Source of the DNA: Salinisphaera sp. G21_0
GTDB lineage: Bacteria > Pseudomonadota > Gammaproteobacteria > Pseudomonadales > Endozoicomonadaceae
DNA: 64,000 nt
Direction of reading: 5' to 3'
Assembly: GCF_017744115.1 (NCBI RefSeq)
Contig: NZ_JAGHQW010000014.1
Coordinates: 44,952 to 108,951 of the forward strand
Shown: piece by piece, positions 45,601 through 53,965 of the stretch
How positions within the stretch are numbered: position 1 is the first letter of the stretch
Layout of the letters: each line of letters opens with the position of its first letter
Program-made: the position numbers and the translations under genes
The notes under the pieces: model-generated
Told to the model about the DNA's origin: nothing
The model's database searches: none
Seen by the model: only the letters and a program-made list of their open reading frames with translations

Positions 45601-46111
45601 CACCGAGATGCTTGAACGTGCCGTTAACGCCATCCGCAACGGCGAAACGCCCAATCCGGATCAGCCTTTGAACCATGGCACAGAAGTAAACTTACGGCTT
45701 CCGGCCCTGTTGCCTGAAGATTATATTCACGATGTCCATAGCCGCTTGATTCTCTATAAGAGAATTGCCGCCGCTGATAATGAGGAAAAGTTAAAGAACC
45801 TTCAGGTTGAGCTGATCGACCGGTTTGGCCTCTTGCCCGACCCGGCCAAAAACCTGTTCCGTCAGATGAAGTTAAAACTCTGTGCCCAGAAACTGGGCAT
45901 CAAGAAGCTGGATGCCAGCAGCAAAGAAGCAAGAGTCGAGTTTGAAGAGCAGCCCAGTGTCGACCCTATGCTGATTATTAACCTTATCCAGTCGAGCCCT
46001 CAGCAGTTCAGGCTGGAAGGCAGCAGCATCTTAAAGTACATTGACGCAATGGAAACTCCGGAACAGAGATTTAAGGCAACAGAAACGTTGCTGGGCAGGC
46101 TTGCTGGTTAA
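42653..46111 (+). CDS. mfd: Transcription-repair coupling factor Mfd
   Basis: 1152 residues from ATG 42653, preceded by AGGA; the frame is open further upstream, but that part does not resemble Mfd. The order is a UvrB-like N-terminal region (to about 350), an RNA-polymerase-interacting domain (VVHIDHGVGRYRGLETL near 485), and a RecG-like helicase with Walker A GDVGFGKT at 636-643, DEEH at 737-740 and TATPIPRTL. A TRG motif and the C-terminal UvrA-binding domain follow. It removes stalled RNA polymerase at lesions and recruits UvrA. Length and motifs are normal. Confidence 0.96.
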   Translation: MFQHTIPLPTHPGDKLQWGNLAKAGPALTISCAAVSDNQPLMIITPDSSSANRLEEELAFFLAEEANINVQQMPDWEILPYDTFSPHQDIISQRLSTLYHLPLTDNRGRKKILIVPVTTLLHRLCPKNYLLGSCLSLQPGTRFIIDERRGQFEQAGYRCVDSVMEHGEFAIRGSIVDIFPMGADTPYRVDLFDDEIESLRTFDPETQRSIETVEEIQLLPGHEFPLDKQGIALFRSNFQETFDVNHRECPIYQDINKGIASPGIEYYLPLFFEETSTLFDYMPQNTRILIYDTVGSSLDHFYSDVHARYDNRRVDPQRPILPPSRVLMPSEEFYSRLNDFPRVTLFEQPVAPKAGRFNLSREELPELTINARLEQPLAHLKTFINGINHVLLVAESAGRREVLLELLSQNNITPDLCDGWSAFLKEKPALAVSTGLLDNGLYLPEEQIAVIPEALLLGQRVQQTRRRKTEDEQSADQVIRNLTELRIGAPVVHIDHGVGRYRGLETLAVDGQTTEFLTLEYANEAKLYVPVASLHLISRYTGADDELAPLHRLGSEQWSKVRRKAAEKARDVAVELLDIYARREARKGFPFTEPEQNYLAFAAAFPFEETPDQQQTIAAVIGDMCAPKPMDRLVCGDVGFGKTEVAMRAAFLAAHSGKQVAILVPTTLLAQQHYESFRDRFADWPVEIDVISRFKSQKAVDQVKERLTEGKLDIIIGTHKILQGDLTFKDLGLLIIDEEHRFGVRHKEKLKSLRSEVDILTLTATPIPRTLNMAMSGIRDLSIIATPPARRLSVKTFVRQYDQPLVKEAILRELLRGGQVYYLHNQVESIEKVASDLQELIPEARVITGHGQMRERQLEQVMSDFYHKRYNVLVCTTIIETGIDIPNANTIIINRADKFGLAQLHQLRGRVGRSHHQAYAYLLTPAPKSMTADAAKRLEAISEAQTLGAGFMLASNDLEIRGAGELLGEGQSGQIQSVGFTLYTEMLERAVNAIRNGETPNPDQPLNHGTEVNLRLPALLPEDYIHDVHSRLILYKRIAAADNEEKLKNLQVELIDRFGLLPDPAKNLFRQMKLKLCAQKLGIKKLDASSKEARVEFEEQPSVDPMLIINLIQSSPQQFRLEGSSILKYIDAMETPEQRFKATETLLGRLAG

Positions 46112-46217
46112 CAGCTTATCTCTACCAATAGCTACACCTGGCTGGTTTTCAGACAGTCAGGAGCTGCTGCAAAAAAGCCCCCCTGATTCCGGATTGGGTG
46201 ATCCAAGGAAATTCTGT

Positions 46218-47054
46218 ATGAAAAAACTTCAGCTTATCGCATTGTCGATAGCACTACTTGTTAATGTACCGCTTTCTGCTGCACAGAAGGCGAGTGATGG
46301 AGGACCTGATACCCCATGGTATCAGGTGGATCTTGTGGTTTTTCGTTACCTTAAAAATGACAGTGGCGAAGCCTGGCCTCCCGTTGCCGGTTACCGAGCG
46401 CCTGTCAATGTAATCAAACTGAAAACTCACTCTGCCGACCCTGATGATAGCAGTCCTCTGTTTGACATCATTGAGCCTGTAAAGCAAATCCATCCTGATG
46501 TTATGCGTGATGCCTACATTGATCTGCCAGCCAATGAAAGGATTCTGAACAGCCAGGTTACTGCACTTGAGAGAAATCGCAACTATCAGGTGATTACCCA
46601 TAAAGCCTGGCGAATGCCTGTCAGCGCTGAATCAGGTAAGCGACCGATTGAAATCCGGGCTGCTGTCAGTGGGCAGAACAACCTGTTGCTGAATGGTACA
46701 GTCAGCGTCAGTGAGGAGCGCTTTCTGCATGTTGATATTGATCTGTGGCTGAATAAATTAAGTCCGGAATCACTGTACTCCACACTGTCCGGGAACAATT
46801 ACGAACAAAAGACATCCGACGTTCTTGCTGCTTCTGATATAGGATCTGACAATCTGGTGAGGCTGGATGATGGCTCTCCGCCTTTGCGCATAACCGATAA
46901 CTTTCAAATAAAGCAGCGAAGAAGAGTCCGGAATGTAAAGGAACTTCAATACATAGACAGTCCGGAGATTGGCGTCCTATTCAAACTTACGCCTTATGAC
47001 CGCCCTGACGCGCTGGTGGAAACGGGAATGATCATTTCAGAAAAAAGCAGCTGA
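46218..47054 (+). CDS. csiV: CsiV-family periplasmic protein
   Basis: 278 residues from ATG 46218, which follows AAGGA and starts a signal peptide (MKKLQLIALSIALLVNVPLSAAQ). The mature part opens WYQVDLVVFRYL and contains DIDLWLNKL and a C-terminal DSPEIGVLFKLTPY. This is the pattern of the CsiV family, encoded next to mfd in pseudomonads and reported to bind peptidoglycan in Vibrio. It probably acts in the periplasm in cell wall homeostasis. Confidence 0.75.
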   Translation: MKKLQLIALSIALLVNVPLSAAQKASDGGPDTPWYQVDLVVFRYLKNDSGEAWPPVAGYRAPVNVIKLKTHSADPDDSSPLFDIIEPVKQIHPDVMRDAYIDLPANERILNSQVTALERNRNYQVITHKAWRMPVSAESGKRPIEIRAAVSGQNNLLLNGTVSVSEERFLHVDIDLWLNKLSPESLYSTLSGNNYEQKTSDVLAASDIGSDNLVRLDDGSPPLRITDNFQIKQRRRVRNVKELQYIDSPEIGVLFKLTPYDRPDALVETGMIISEKSS

Positions 47055-47065
47055 TATTGGTAAAA

Positions 47066-47102
47066 ATGAGTAAGCAGACTAACTCCTGATCTGCTTACTC
47101 AT
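47066..47102. terminator. Bidirectional terminator between csiV and the RsbW-like gene
   Basis: The 13-bp arms ATGAGTAAGCAGA and TCTGCTTACTCAT flank an 11-base loop between convergent genes, with A/T-rich flanks on both sides. It overlaps the last codons of the minus-strand gene. Confidence 0.65.
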
Positions 47103-47519
47103 GATAAAACTGTTTTTATCCCCAACAGTCTGATACTCAACGCTATCCATCAAACTCTGGACGATTGGCAACCCTCTACCGCTGCATAGCCACGCCGCAG
47201 GATTGTCAGGATCCACTGACATATCCCTGCTCCCCAGTTTACCCTGCTCCATTGGCTTACCCCAATCGCTGATGGTCAGCATTAAGCAAGCCTGCAAAAG
47301 ACTGACCCCAACCTCAACCTTATGCCCCTTTTCATTACCATAGGCGTGCTCGATGGCATTATTCACAATCTCAACCACACACAGCTCCACACGATTCACC
47401 TCAACCGGGGACAGTGTTGTCATGGCACAAAGGCCCCGGACAGCCATGGCAATCAGGGTGGTATTCGCCAGCTCACTGTCAATCTCAAGCCTGACAGCCT
47501 GCCCCTTTTCGTCGGTCAT
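47079..47519 (-). CDS. RsbW-like ATP-binding protein (anti-sigma factor/serine kinase family)
   Basis: 146 residues of HATPase fold. The N box is ELCVVEIVNNAIEHAYG (about 45-60), and later motifs DWGKPM and GRGLPIVQSLMD are the G1/G2 boxes of RsbW/SpoIIAB-type kinases. Such proteins phosphorylate a STAS-domain antagonist and bind a sigma factor or other target. The gene lies 2 bp after the STAS gene and downstream of an RsbU-like phosphatase, so the three form a partner-switching module. The final output target is not in the window. Confidence 0.82.
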   Translation of the reverse strand: MTDEKGQAVRLEIDSELANTTLIAMAVRGLCAMTTLSPVEVNRVELCVVEIVNNAIEHAYGNEKGHKVEVGVSLLQACLMLTISDWGKPMEQGKLGSRDMSVDPDNPAAWLCSGRGLPIVQSLMDSVEYQTVGDKNSFIMSKQIRS

Positions 47520-47521
47520 GA

Positions 47522-47854
47522 TTACTTCTCCTTAATGGCCTCGGTCACTGTAGGGAGAATGGTAAACAGCTTGTCCATAGAGGTAAGACTGAAAAGATCC
47601 ATAACGGCAGGCTGGGCACTGGCCAGCTTCATGGAACCGGCTCCCCCCATTTTCTTCAGACCTGCCACCAATGCCCCCAAACCACTGCTGTCCATAAAGC
47701 GCACCTGGGATAAATCAATCACCAGGTTATCGGAGCCATTGTCGATCTGGTCAAACAGATAAATCCTCAGAGGCTCTGATAGAGATGCATCAAGCCGGGT
47801 TTCGTCGATCGATACGATGGTATGCCCGGCATCATTTTTAGAGTCAAATGGCAT
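47522..47854 (-). CDS. STAS-domain anti-sigma factor antagonist
   Basis: 110 residues forming a STAS domain. The phosphorylatable serine is expected in MDSSGLGALVAGLKKMGG (about residues 50-67), matching the DSSGLG signature of SpoIIAA/RsbV proteins. It would be phosphorylated by the neighbouring RsbW-like kinase and dephosphorylated by the PP2C protein upstream. Spacing to both neighbours is short, so one transcript is likely. Confidence 0.85.
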   Translation of the reverse strand: MPFDSKNDAGHTIVSIDETRLDASLSEPLRIYLFDQIDNGSDNLVIDLSQVRFMDSSGLGALVAGLKKMGGAGSMKLASAQPAVMDLFSLTSMDKLFTILPTVTEAIKEK

Positions 47855-47909
47855 GTCGCTCTCCTTGCGTCATAAACGTTGCATAATTAATAAGGCAGCA
47901 TAAGCCTGG

Positions 47910-49079
47910 TTACGGCTGCCACTCCAATACCAGATAAGTTACATCATCCTCAAAAACATCAGCTCCGGTCCAGTTAGTAATGTCCTGCTCAACCCGGCTG
48001 ATCATGGCTTCAATGGTGTGATCAAAAACATCTTCCAGAGAAGCCACCAGCCGATCTTCACCAAACATCTCACCAGTATTGTTTTCACACTCCGTCACCC
48101 CATCGGAGTAGAGAAAAAGTCGGTCACCAGGTTGAAGCTGAATAGTGACATTTTTATAGGTCATGCCTGGCATCATACCTATCGGTACGCCACCACAGGT
48201 AATTTTTTCGACAGATTTTGAACCGCTTTTCAGCCACAGTGATGATGGATGGCCAGCCTGCGACAACGTAACAGAACCGGTGCGACTGTTGATTATCCCA
48301 TAGGCAATGGTGAAGTAGAGCATCGACTCAGGTTTTGCCTGAAACTGCTCATTCAGACTCACCAGCACTTCATTGGGTTCTTTTATCCGATAAAAAGGTG
48401 GCTCGCTGAATGACTCCTTAACCAGTGATCCACTCCCGTCCTCACGAAGGGTATTGTTCAATGAAAAAGAAAACAGTGCTGAAGGAATACCATGTCCGGC
48501 CACATCCAGTTGATAGAAGCCCAGTGTCTCTCCATCAAGCGCCTGATAACCAAACATATCGCCGCCAAGAATGCGGCTTGGTTTGAAATACCAGTTAAAA
48601 TCCACACTCTGAATTTTCGCAGGCTCAGATAGCAGACGGGCCTGTGTTTCTGCCGCCGACTCCAGGTCTTTTTCTATGGTATGTATTTTATGTTCAAGCG
48701 CCGCTTTTAATTCGATAATTCGAATGCCGGCATTAAGGCGCGCACCAAGCTCATCAAAATCCACTGGCTTATTGATAAAATCATCAGCACCACGGTTAAT
48801 CCCTTCCACCACGGCCTCACGATCCGAGTTACCCGTTAGCAGCATGAAATAGATATAGTACCCAAAATCACTGTTACGGATCGCTTCACAAAGCTCTATA
48901 CCATCCATATTGGGCATCATCCAGTCGCTGATGACAATCCGGATATCCGGATGGCTTTCCAGAACATTCAGTGCTTCATAGCCATCTGATGCCTCAAAAA
49001 CACGATGCCCCTGCTTTTTCAGAACCACAGACAGAATCATTCTCTGGTCACGGGCATCTTCAACAATCAGTATATCCAT
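47910..49079 (-). CDS. Response regulator with PP2C/SpoIIE phosphatase output (RsbU-like)
   Basis: 389 residues from ATG 49079, with AAGG upstream; a TTG 15 bp earlier is less likely. The N-terminal receiver domain has the acidic pair (LIVEDARDQ), the phosphoacceptor Asp in VISDWMMPNMDG near residue 53 and the conserved Lys in NKPVDF. A coiled linker follows (around 125-155). A PP2C-type phosphatase domain has GGDMFGYQ, DVAGHGIPSALFS, SDGVTE and EDDVTYLVLEW. It would dephosphorylate the STAS protein in response to a sensor kinase encoded elsewhere. Confidence 0.88.
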   Translation of the reverse strand: MDILIVEDARDQRMILSVVLKKQGHRVFEASDGYEALNVLESHPDIRIVISDWMMPNMDGIELCEAIRNSDFGYYIYFMLLTGNSDREAVVEGINRGADDFINKPVDFDELGARLNAGIRIIELKAALEHKIHTIEKDLESAAETQARLLSEPAKIQSVDFNWYFKPSRILGGDMFGYQALDGETLGFYQLDVAGHGIPSALFSFSLNNTLREDGSGSLVKESFSEPPFYRIKEPNEVLVSLNEQFQAKPESMLYFTIAYGIINSRTGSVTLSQAGHPSSLWLKSGSKSVEKITCGGVPIGMMPGMTYKNVTIQLQPGDRLFLYSDGVTECENNTGEMFGEDRLVASLEDVFDHTIEAMISRVEQDITNWTGADVFEDDVTYLVLEWQP

Positions 49080-49115
49080 TAGCCTTGTTATCAATTTTCA
49101 TCGTATTGAATATAA

Positions 49116-50165
49116 CTACTGTGTTATCGACCCATCGGAAAGAATCCTTCGGGTCGGATAAGCGAACAACGCCCCTTCCTCGTTAACAACGGCTGCAATC
49201 AGAAGCAAAATAGATTCCTGAGCCTTTAAAAAACCAACACGATCCGTTCTTGTGATATGCACCCGAACCTGACATAAAAGGGCAGAATCATCATAACGGA
49301 TGAAAACGGCATAATGAGGCTCACGACTGTCAACCTCGGGAACCTGTTGAACAAGATCATCTATGCGACTGAGAATACGGGGTATTTTTTCAATATCCTC
49401 ATAACGAAGAGCAAAATTTTCAATCATCCGGCGGTTTTTCATTCGAGTGGCATTCTCCACCACTATGCCGGTAAAGAGTGAGTTTGGAACATAAATAGGC
49501 CGTCTATCAAAGGTTCTTATTTTGGTCAGACGCCAGCCAACCTTTTCGATATGCCCTTCAATGGATCGGTCCGGAGAGCGAATCCAGTCACCCTCGGTAA
49601 AAGGACGATCCAACATCAGCATTAATCCACCAAAAAAATTGGCCAGCCAGTCCTTGGCAGCAAGACCCAGAATAATACCGCCAATACCACCAAAGGCCAG
49701 AAGGGTTGACAGGCTATACCCGAAGGCCTGGGCAAGGCTCAACAGTGTGGAGATAACGATAATCAGCTGCACTGAACGGGCAATCACTGAGGGCGATAAG
49801 CGCTCGCGCCACCGCTCTCCCATGGAATCCAGTACCTCTGCCATATTCAGGCTGATTTCCCAGATGAACCAGGCCGGATAGATGATCAGAATGAGTTTTT
49901 GAATCAGTGGCAGGGTTTCATTGACACCCGACCGCTCAAGCCCCGGCCAGTAATGCGCCGAATAGAGAATGAACAATACCCAGGGCAGCGTCAGCAAGGG
50001 TCTGTGCAATATGTTGATAGCCAGGCCCCAGAATACCCGTTCCGGCCCCTTTTGCTCGCAATGGGCCAACCACTTTATGCCATAAAATGAGGTACCAGAC
50101 AGCAAAAAGGCAATAATCAAATGAGAATAGAACGATATAAATTCGGGGTTCATAATCGGGATCAT
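49116..50165 (-). CDS. Mechanosensitive ion channel, MscS family (copy 1)
   Basis: 349 residues. Three or more N-terminal membrane helices are followed by the pore-lining helix LLAFGGIGGIILGLAAKDWLANFFGG and the beta domain (PFTEGDWIRSPDRSIEGHIEKVGWRLTKIRTFDRRPIYVPNS), as in MscS. It releases solutes during hypo-osmotic shock. It is tandem with a second paralogue upstream on the same strand, with 119 bp between. The start may be 50165 or the ATG four codons later; neither has a clear ribosome-binding site. Confidence 0.88.
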   Translation of the reverse strand: MIPIMNPEFISFYSHLIIAFLLSGTSFYGIKWLAHCEQKGPERVFWGLAINILHRPLLTLPWVLFILYSAHYWPGLERSGVNETLPLIQKLILIIYPAWFIWEISLNMAEVLDSMGERWRERLSPSVIARSVQLIIVISTLLSLAQAFGYSLSTLLAFGGIGGIILGLAAKDWLANFFGGLMLMLDRPFTEGDWIRSPDRSIEGHIEKVGWRLTKIRTFDRRPIYVPNSLFTGIVVENATRMKNRRMIENFALRYEDIEKIPRILSRIDDLVQQVPEVDSREPHYAVFIRYDDSALLCQVRVHITRTDRVGFLKAQESILLLIAAVVNEEGALFAYPTRRILSDGSITQ

Positions 50166-50284
50166 TCAGGGATTTCAGTTGGTTATTTTTATAAATTGTA
50201 GCCAGTTTGTTTACTACTCTCTTTCAAGCATTCCCACAATCTTCACAAACCGCAGCAACACCTCTGACCAACCATTTGAAACCA

Positions 50285-51400
50285 CTAAATTTTCACAGCC
50301 TCAAGGGACGGTGAACCGGCACGCTGCTGAATATCACTTACTCCCTGATCAGATAATTCCAGCGTACGGGTCGGGAAGGCAATATCCGCCTCATGACTGT
50401 GTATAATGCTGATGATCTCAAGCAGCACGTTCTCCTGAATCTGCAGATAGGCCGCCCAGTCAGTGGTTTTGGTAAAACAGTAAACCTGACAATCAAGGCT
50501 TGATGCACCGAAGCGAATAAAATTCACAATGATAATCTTATCCTGATCAATAGCGTCATGATGCCTCAGGTAACTGCGAACATCCTCAAGAATCACATTG
50601 ACTTTATCGCTGTCACGATACCTTAATCCAAAGACCTGTTTGATACGTCGATTTTGCATCCGGGAGGGATTTTCGACCGAAATATTCATAAATGTAGAGT
50701 TCGGAACATAGAGAGGGTGTTTTGCAAAGGTCATAATACGAGTCTGTCTCCAGCCAATATACTCTACAGTGCCTTCTATTTTTTTATCCGGAGAGCTAAT
50801 CCAGTCTCCCACACGAAAAGGTTTATCCACATAGATCATCCAGCCCCCAAAGAAATTAGCCAGCATGTCTTTGGCGGCAAAACCCACAGCCAGTCCACCC
50901 AACCCACCAAAGGCAAGGATACCGGAAAGGCTGTACCCCAAGGCCTGCATGGCAACCAGAATCCCGGTAATGATGATGGCAATTCTTATCAGGCGGCCCA
51001 GGGCAATAACTGAGGTCTGATCCAGTTTCTTCTTGCGCTCAACCTGTAGGTAGCGATGTTCCAATGCGTTGATAAAGGAGACAAAAACCCAGCAGAAAAG
51101 CACAATAACCAGTAGATCCCGGAAACTGAGAAGGCGCTGAAACAGAGTGTTTCCGGTTCCTTCCCATATTTCTTCTGCTGTCCAGCTTAACCCGGCAACC
51201 CAGATAAACAGATAAACCGGCTTCTGGCTCGCCGCAAGCAGAGCGTTATCCCAGAAATTCTGGGTAGCTTTTACTTTCGTCGTGAGCTTGCCGAAGAGTT
51301 TGCCGACAAGATATCGGGTAAAAGCTGTCAGACAGGTAGCTATCACTGCCAGGGGCAGCCAATCAGGAATATTGGCTGAAGTAGAGGATAAAAAGTCCAT
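50285..51400 (-). CDS. Mechanosensitive ion channel, MscS family (copy 2)
   Basis: 371 residues from ATG 51400; a TTG at 51424 is also in frame. Membrane helices lie between residues ~15 and 165. The pore helix is ILAFGGLGGLAVGFAAKDMLANFFGGWMIY, and the beta domain has PFRVGDWISSPDKKIEGTVEYIGWRQTRIMTFAKHPLYVPNS. It is very similar to copy 1 in this core (same LAFGG-GG and NFFGG spacing), so the pair arose by duplication. Conductance and gating may differ, but this cannot be read from sequence. Confidence 0.88.
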   Translation of the reverse strand: MDFLSSTSANIPDWLPLAVIATCLTAFTRYLVGKLFGKLTTKVKATQNFWDNALLAASQKPVYLFIWVAGLSWTAEEIWEGTGNTLFQRLLSFRDLLVIVLFCWVFVSFINALEHRYLQVERKKKLDQTSVIALGRLIRIAIIITGILVAMQALGYSLSGILAFGGLGGLAVGFAAKDMLANFFGGWMIYVDKPFRVGDWISSPDKKIEGTVEYIGWRQTRIMTFAKHPLYVPNSTFMNISVENPSRMQNRRIKQVFGLRYRDSDKVNVILEDVRSYLRHHDAIDQDKIIIVNFIRFGASSLDCQVYCFTKTTDWAAYLQIQENVLLEIISIIHSHEADIAFPTRTLELSDQGVSDIQQRAGSPSLEAVKI

Positions 51401-51626
51401 GGTTATACCACAATGCTTAACCAAACCAGGTTATACCAATTCCGCCTTACCCAGCTGTTCAAAATGACTTGCCCAGTCGGATATTTAGAAGGTGGCATTG
51501 GTATTAATACGGACTGAAGAGAAAGCGTAATAGTCGCACCGGATTTATAACTATAAACCAGTACGACAGCTTAGAAGGAAAGTTACCCTGAATTACCGGA
51601 CAGTGATGGCCATGGCACCATTAAAA

Positions 51627-52646
51627 TCAGTCTGTTCCAAAAGCCTCTGTCAGCATTTTACGCGCTTTCCTGTAGCGCTCTGACTGTTCAAGAGACTCCC
51701 GGTCAGTGTATGAGTCAGGCATCAAACCATCCGGACCGACACCCTGCAAACCCGAGCCGTCTATCTCAGCCAGTACCTCCCGAACCCCCTGACGGTTACA
51801 GATTATAAGGAGATCACAACCAGCATCCAGGGCTGCCCTGGCCCTGGCAGGATAACTGCCGGTTTTCGCCGCTCCCTCCATCGACAGGCAATCGCTGATA
51901 ACCAGCCCCTCAAATAACAGCTGGTTGCGTAACACCCCTTTCAGCCACTCTGAAGAGTAACCCACCGGATGCCGGTCAATAGCGGGAAACAGGATATGGG
52001 CCGGCATTAATGCCTCAACCCCCTTTTGAATCATTACCCGGAAAGGCTCCAGGTCCGACTGACAGATCTCATCAAAAGTACGATCATCCAGGGGAAGGCT
52101 CACATGGGAATCAGAATCTACATTCCCATGGCCGGGAAAGTGCTTGATAACCACGGACATTCCCGCTTCATGAACCCCATCAATCCACAATGAGGCCAGG
52201 TGATTCACCTGCTCAATCGAACGCCCAAAAGCCCGGTCCCCCACAATCGGCGTTTTACCATGATCAATATCCAACACCGGCCCCAGGCAAAGATCTATCC
52301 CACAGGCCAGCAACTCAGAGGCCATCAGCCAGCCTGACTCATAAGCCATCTGATACTGTTGATCCGGGTCAAATGCCCCATAAGCCTGCGCCGGGGGCAG
52401 ACGGGTAAACCCGTCCTTGAAGCGTTGCACACGCCCACCTTCCTGATCCACACAAATTAACAGATCCCCGCGAACATTCCGGACAGAACGAACCAGGGCA
52501 ATTAACTGTTCCCGACTCTGATAGTTCCTGGAAAAAAGGACAATACCCGCAACACCGGGCAGGGAAAGCAGCTGGTGTTCTTCGGCGGTCAGCTGCGTTC
52601 CCTCAAGATCAATCAAAAGAACACCACGGTTCAGGCCTGTTGGCAC
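51627..52646 (-). CDS. nagZ: Beta-N-acetylhexosaminidase NagZ
   Basis: 339 residues, glycoside hydrolase family 3. The signature KHFPGHGNVDSDSHVSLP contains the catalytic His/Asp dyad region used by NagZ; EGAAKTGSYPARARAALDAGCDLLIICN follows. It removes GlcNAc from anhydromuropeptides in the cytoplasm during cell wall recycling and so influences AmpR-type beta-lactamase control where that exists. The start is a GTG with GAGGATAT upstream. It lies in the conserved nagZ-psrA-lexA-sulA order, here with an L,D-transpeptidase gene inserted after nagZ. Confidence 0.93.
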   Translation of the reverse strand: MPTGLNRGVLLIDLEGTQLTAEEHQLLSLPGVAGIVLFSRNYQSREQLIALVRSVRNVRGDLLICVDQEGGRVQRFKDGFTRLPPAQAYGAFDPDQQYQMAYESGWLMASELLACGIDLCLGPVLDIDHGKTPIVGDRAFGRSIEQVNHLASLWIDGVHEAGMSVVIKHFPGHGNVDSDSHVSLPLDDRTFDEICQSDLEPFRVMIQKGVEALMPAHILFPAIDRHPVGYSSEWLKGVLRNQLLFEGLVISDCLSMEGAAKTGSYPARARAALDAGCDLLIICNRQGVREVLAEIDGSGLQGVGPDGLMPDSYTDRESLEQSERYRKARKMLTEAFGTD

Positions 52647-52672
52647 AACTATATCCTCTAAAAAAAACGGTA

Positions 52673-53155
52673 TCAGCTAAGCAGTATATCGATCCTGGTA
52701 CCGGTATCTACACGGTCAAACAGATCGATAATATCTTCCCCGTGCATTCGGATACATCCCCGCGAGCCGGGTTCTCCCATCACCGCCGTATCCGGCGAAC
52801 CGTGGATATAGATATAGCGACGCATGGTATCAACATTACCCAGCCGGTTATATCCGGGCTCCAGGCCACTGAGCCATAAAATTCTGGTTAATATCCAGTC
52901 CTTTCTTTCAGGGTACTGCTGACAAAGCCCGGGGGAATAAATCTCACCGGTAAAGCGACGTCCGACAAATACTGAATTAGCCGGCAGACCGGCACCAATT
53001 TTCGCCCGGATAACATGCTGCCCAAGAGGTGTTTGCCAGCTCCCTTCCTGCTGCCCGGTTCCCTTGCTGGCAGTAGACACAGAATAAACACGGCGCTTGC
53101 CGTCCTTCTCGTGCAGCACCATCGCCTGACTGGCAATATGAACAGTAAGATGCAT
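52673..53155 (-). CDS. L,D-transpeptidase (YkuD domain)
   Basis: 160 residues. The active-site signature is HGSPDTAVMGEPGSRGCIRM (His about residue 119, nucleophile Cys about 135). There is no obvious signal peptide at the N-terminus (MHLTVHIASQAMVLHEKDGKRR), which is unusual for an enzyme that works on periplasmic peptidoglycan. Either an upstream start is missed or it is a cytoplasmic or recycling-associated member. Its place between nagZ and psrA fits a cell wall role such as 3-3 crosslinking or L,D-carboxypeptidase activity. Confidence 0.85.
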   Translation of the reverse strand: MHLTVHIASQAMVLHEKDGKRRVYSVSTASKGTGQQEGSWQTPLGQHVIRAKIGAGLPANSVFVGRRFTGEIYSPGLCQQYPERKDWILTRILWLSGLEPGYNRLGNVDTMRRYIYIHGSPDTAVMGEPGSRGCIRMHGEDIIDLFDRVDTGTRIDILLS

Positions 53156-53189
53156 CGGTAAATCAAACTCTGTATGGTTAAATGATCCG

Positions 53190-53819
53190 TCAGGTGTGCG
53201 ATCTGAGACCTGCCGCCATGAAAGGCACCATCTTTCTCATGATATCTTCCAGTTCAGTCCTGACCCCATAATCGCTTTCCGCAATAGCCCTCAGCGCATC
53301 TGCTCCTGAAAGGGTAAACACAGCGGAACCCAGAATAAAATAGACTCGCCAGAACAGGTCATTCAATGGCAACTCAGGACACGCTTTTACCAGCAACTCC
53401 AGATAAGCCTGGAATACTTCCCCATAGACGTCGCGCAAATATTTCTTCAGATGCCCCTGGCCCTGTGTGTAGGCCAGGCCAATCATCTTCATACAAACAG
53501 AGAGATCTTCAGGGCTGCGGGGTTTAACCGCCATGATCTGATCCACCAGTAAATGAAGTATTTCTTCCAGATCAATAACGTCATTATTATCCTGATATCG
53601 CACAAGAGCCCCGGAAAGATTGCTGACAAAAGGGTCAAGGAAACGGGAAAAGACCGCCTGGATCAGGGATTTTTTGGAGCCGAAGTGATAATTAACAGCG
53701 GCCAGGTTAACACCCGCCTGACTGGTAATTGAACGCAGCGAGGTCTCTGCGAACCCATGCTCAGCAAATAACTTCTCTGCAGCGTCCAGAATCCTGTCTA
53801 CTGTCGCTGACTGTGACAT
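53190..53819 (-). CDS. psrA: TetR-family fatty-acid-responsive regulator PsrA
   Basis: 209 residues. The N-terminal helix-turn-helix (VDRILDAAEKLFAEHGFAETSLRSITSQAGVNLAAVNYHFGSKKSLIQAVF) is nearly the same as that of Pseudomonas PsrA, and the position next to lexA is conserved. PsrA senses long-chain fatty acids and controls beta-oxidation genes and, in pseudomonads, rpoS. It is divergent from lexA across 146 bp that contains the SOS boxes. The C-terminal ligand-binding half (ELFWRVYFILG-like) fits the family. Confidence 0.88.
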   Translation of the reverse strand: MSQSATVDRILDAAEKLFAEHGFAETSLRSITSQAGVNLAAVNYHFGSKKSLIQAVFSRFLDPFVSNLSGALVRYQDNNDVIDLEEILHLLVDQIMAVKPRSPEDLSVCMKMIGLAYTQGQGHLKKYLRDVYGEVFQAYLELLVKACPELPLNDLFWRVYFILGSAVFTLSGADALRAIAESDYGVRTELEDIMRKMVPFMAAGLRSHT

Positions 53820-53922
53820 GCCTGTAAAACCTCCAATGTAAACATTTGTTTAAAACTAACGTTTGCCAACTGAAACATCAAGCTAGATTAATAAGGCAGG
53901 GGTGGTTGCAGACAGCAAAATA

Positions 53923-53938
53923 CTGTATATAATTACAT
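53923..53938 (+). promoter_or_regulatory. Imperfect LexA box upstream of lexA
   Basis: CTGTATATAATTACAT fits CTG-N10-CAG except for the final G. It lies just upstream of the perfect box, as in dual-operator lexA promoters. Confidence 0.6.
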
Positions 53939-53941
53939 ATA

Positions 53942-53957
53942 CTGTATAAAAAAACAG
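53942..53957 (+). promoter_or_regulatory. LexA box (SOS operator) upstream of lexA
   Basis: CTGTATAAAAAAACAG is an exact CTG-N10-CAG site with the AT-rich core of gammaproteobacterial SOS boxes, 8 bp before the lexA start codon. It implies autorepression. Confidence 0.88.
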
Positions 53958-53965
53958 ATTTAATC

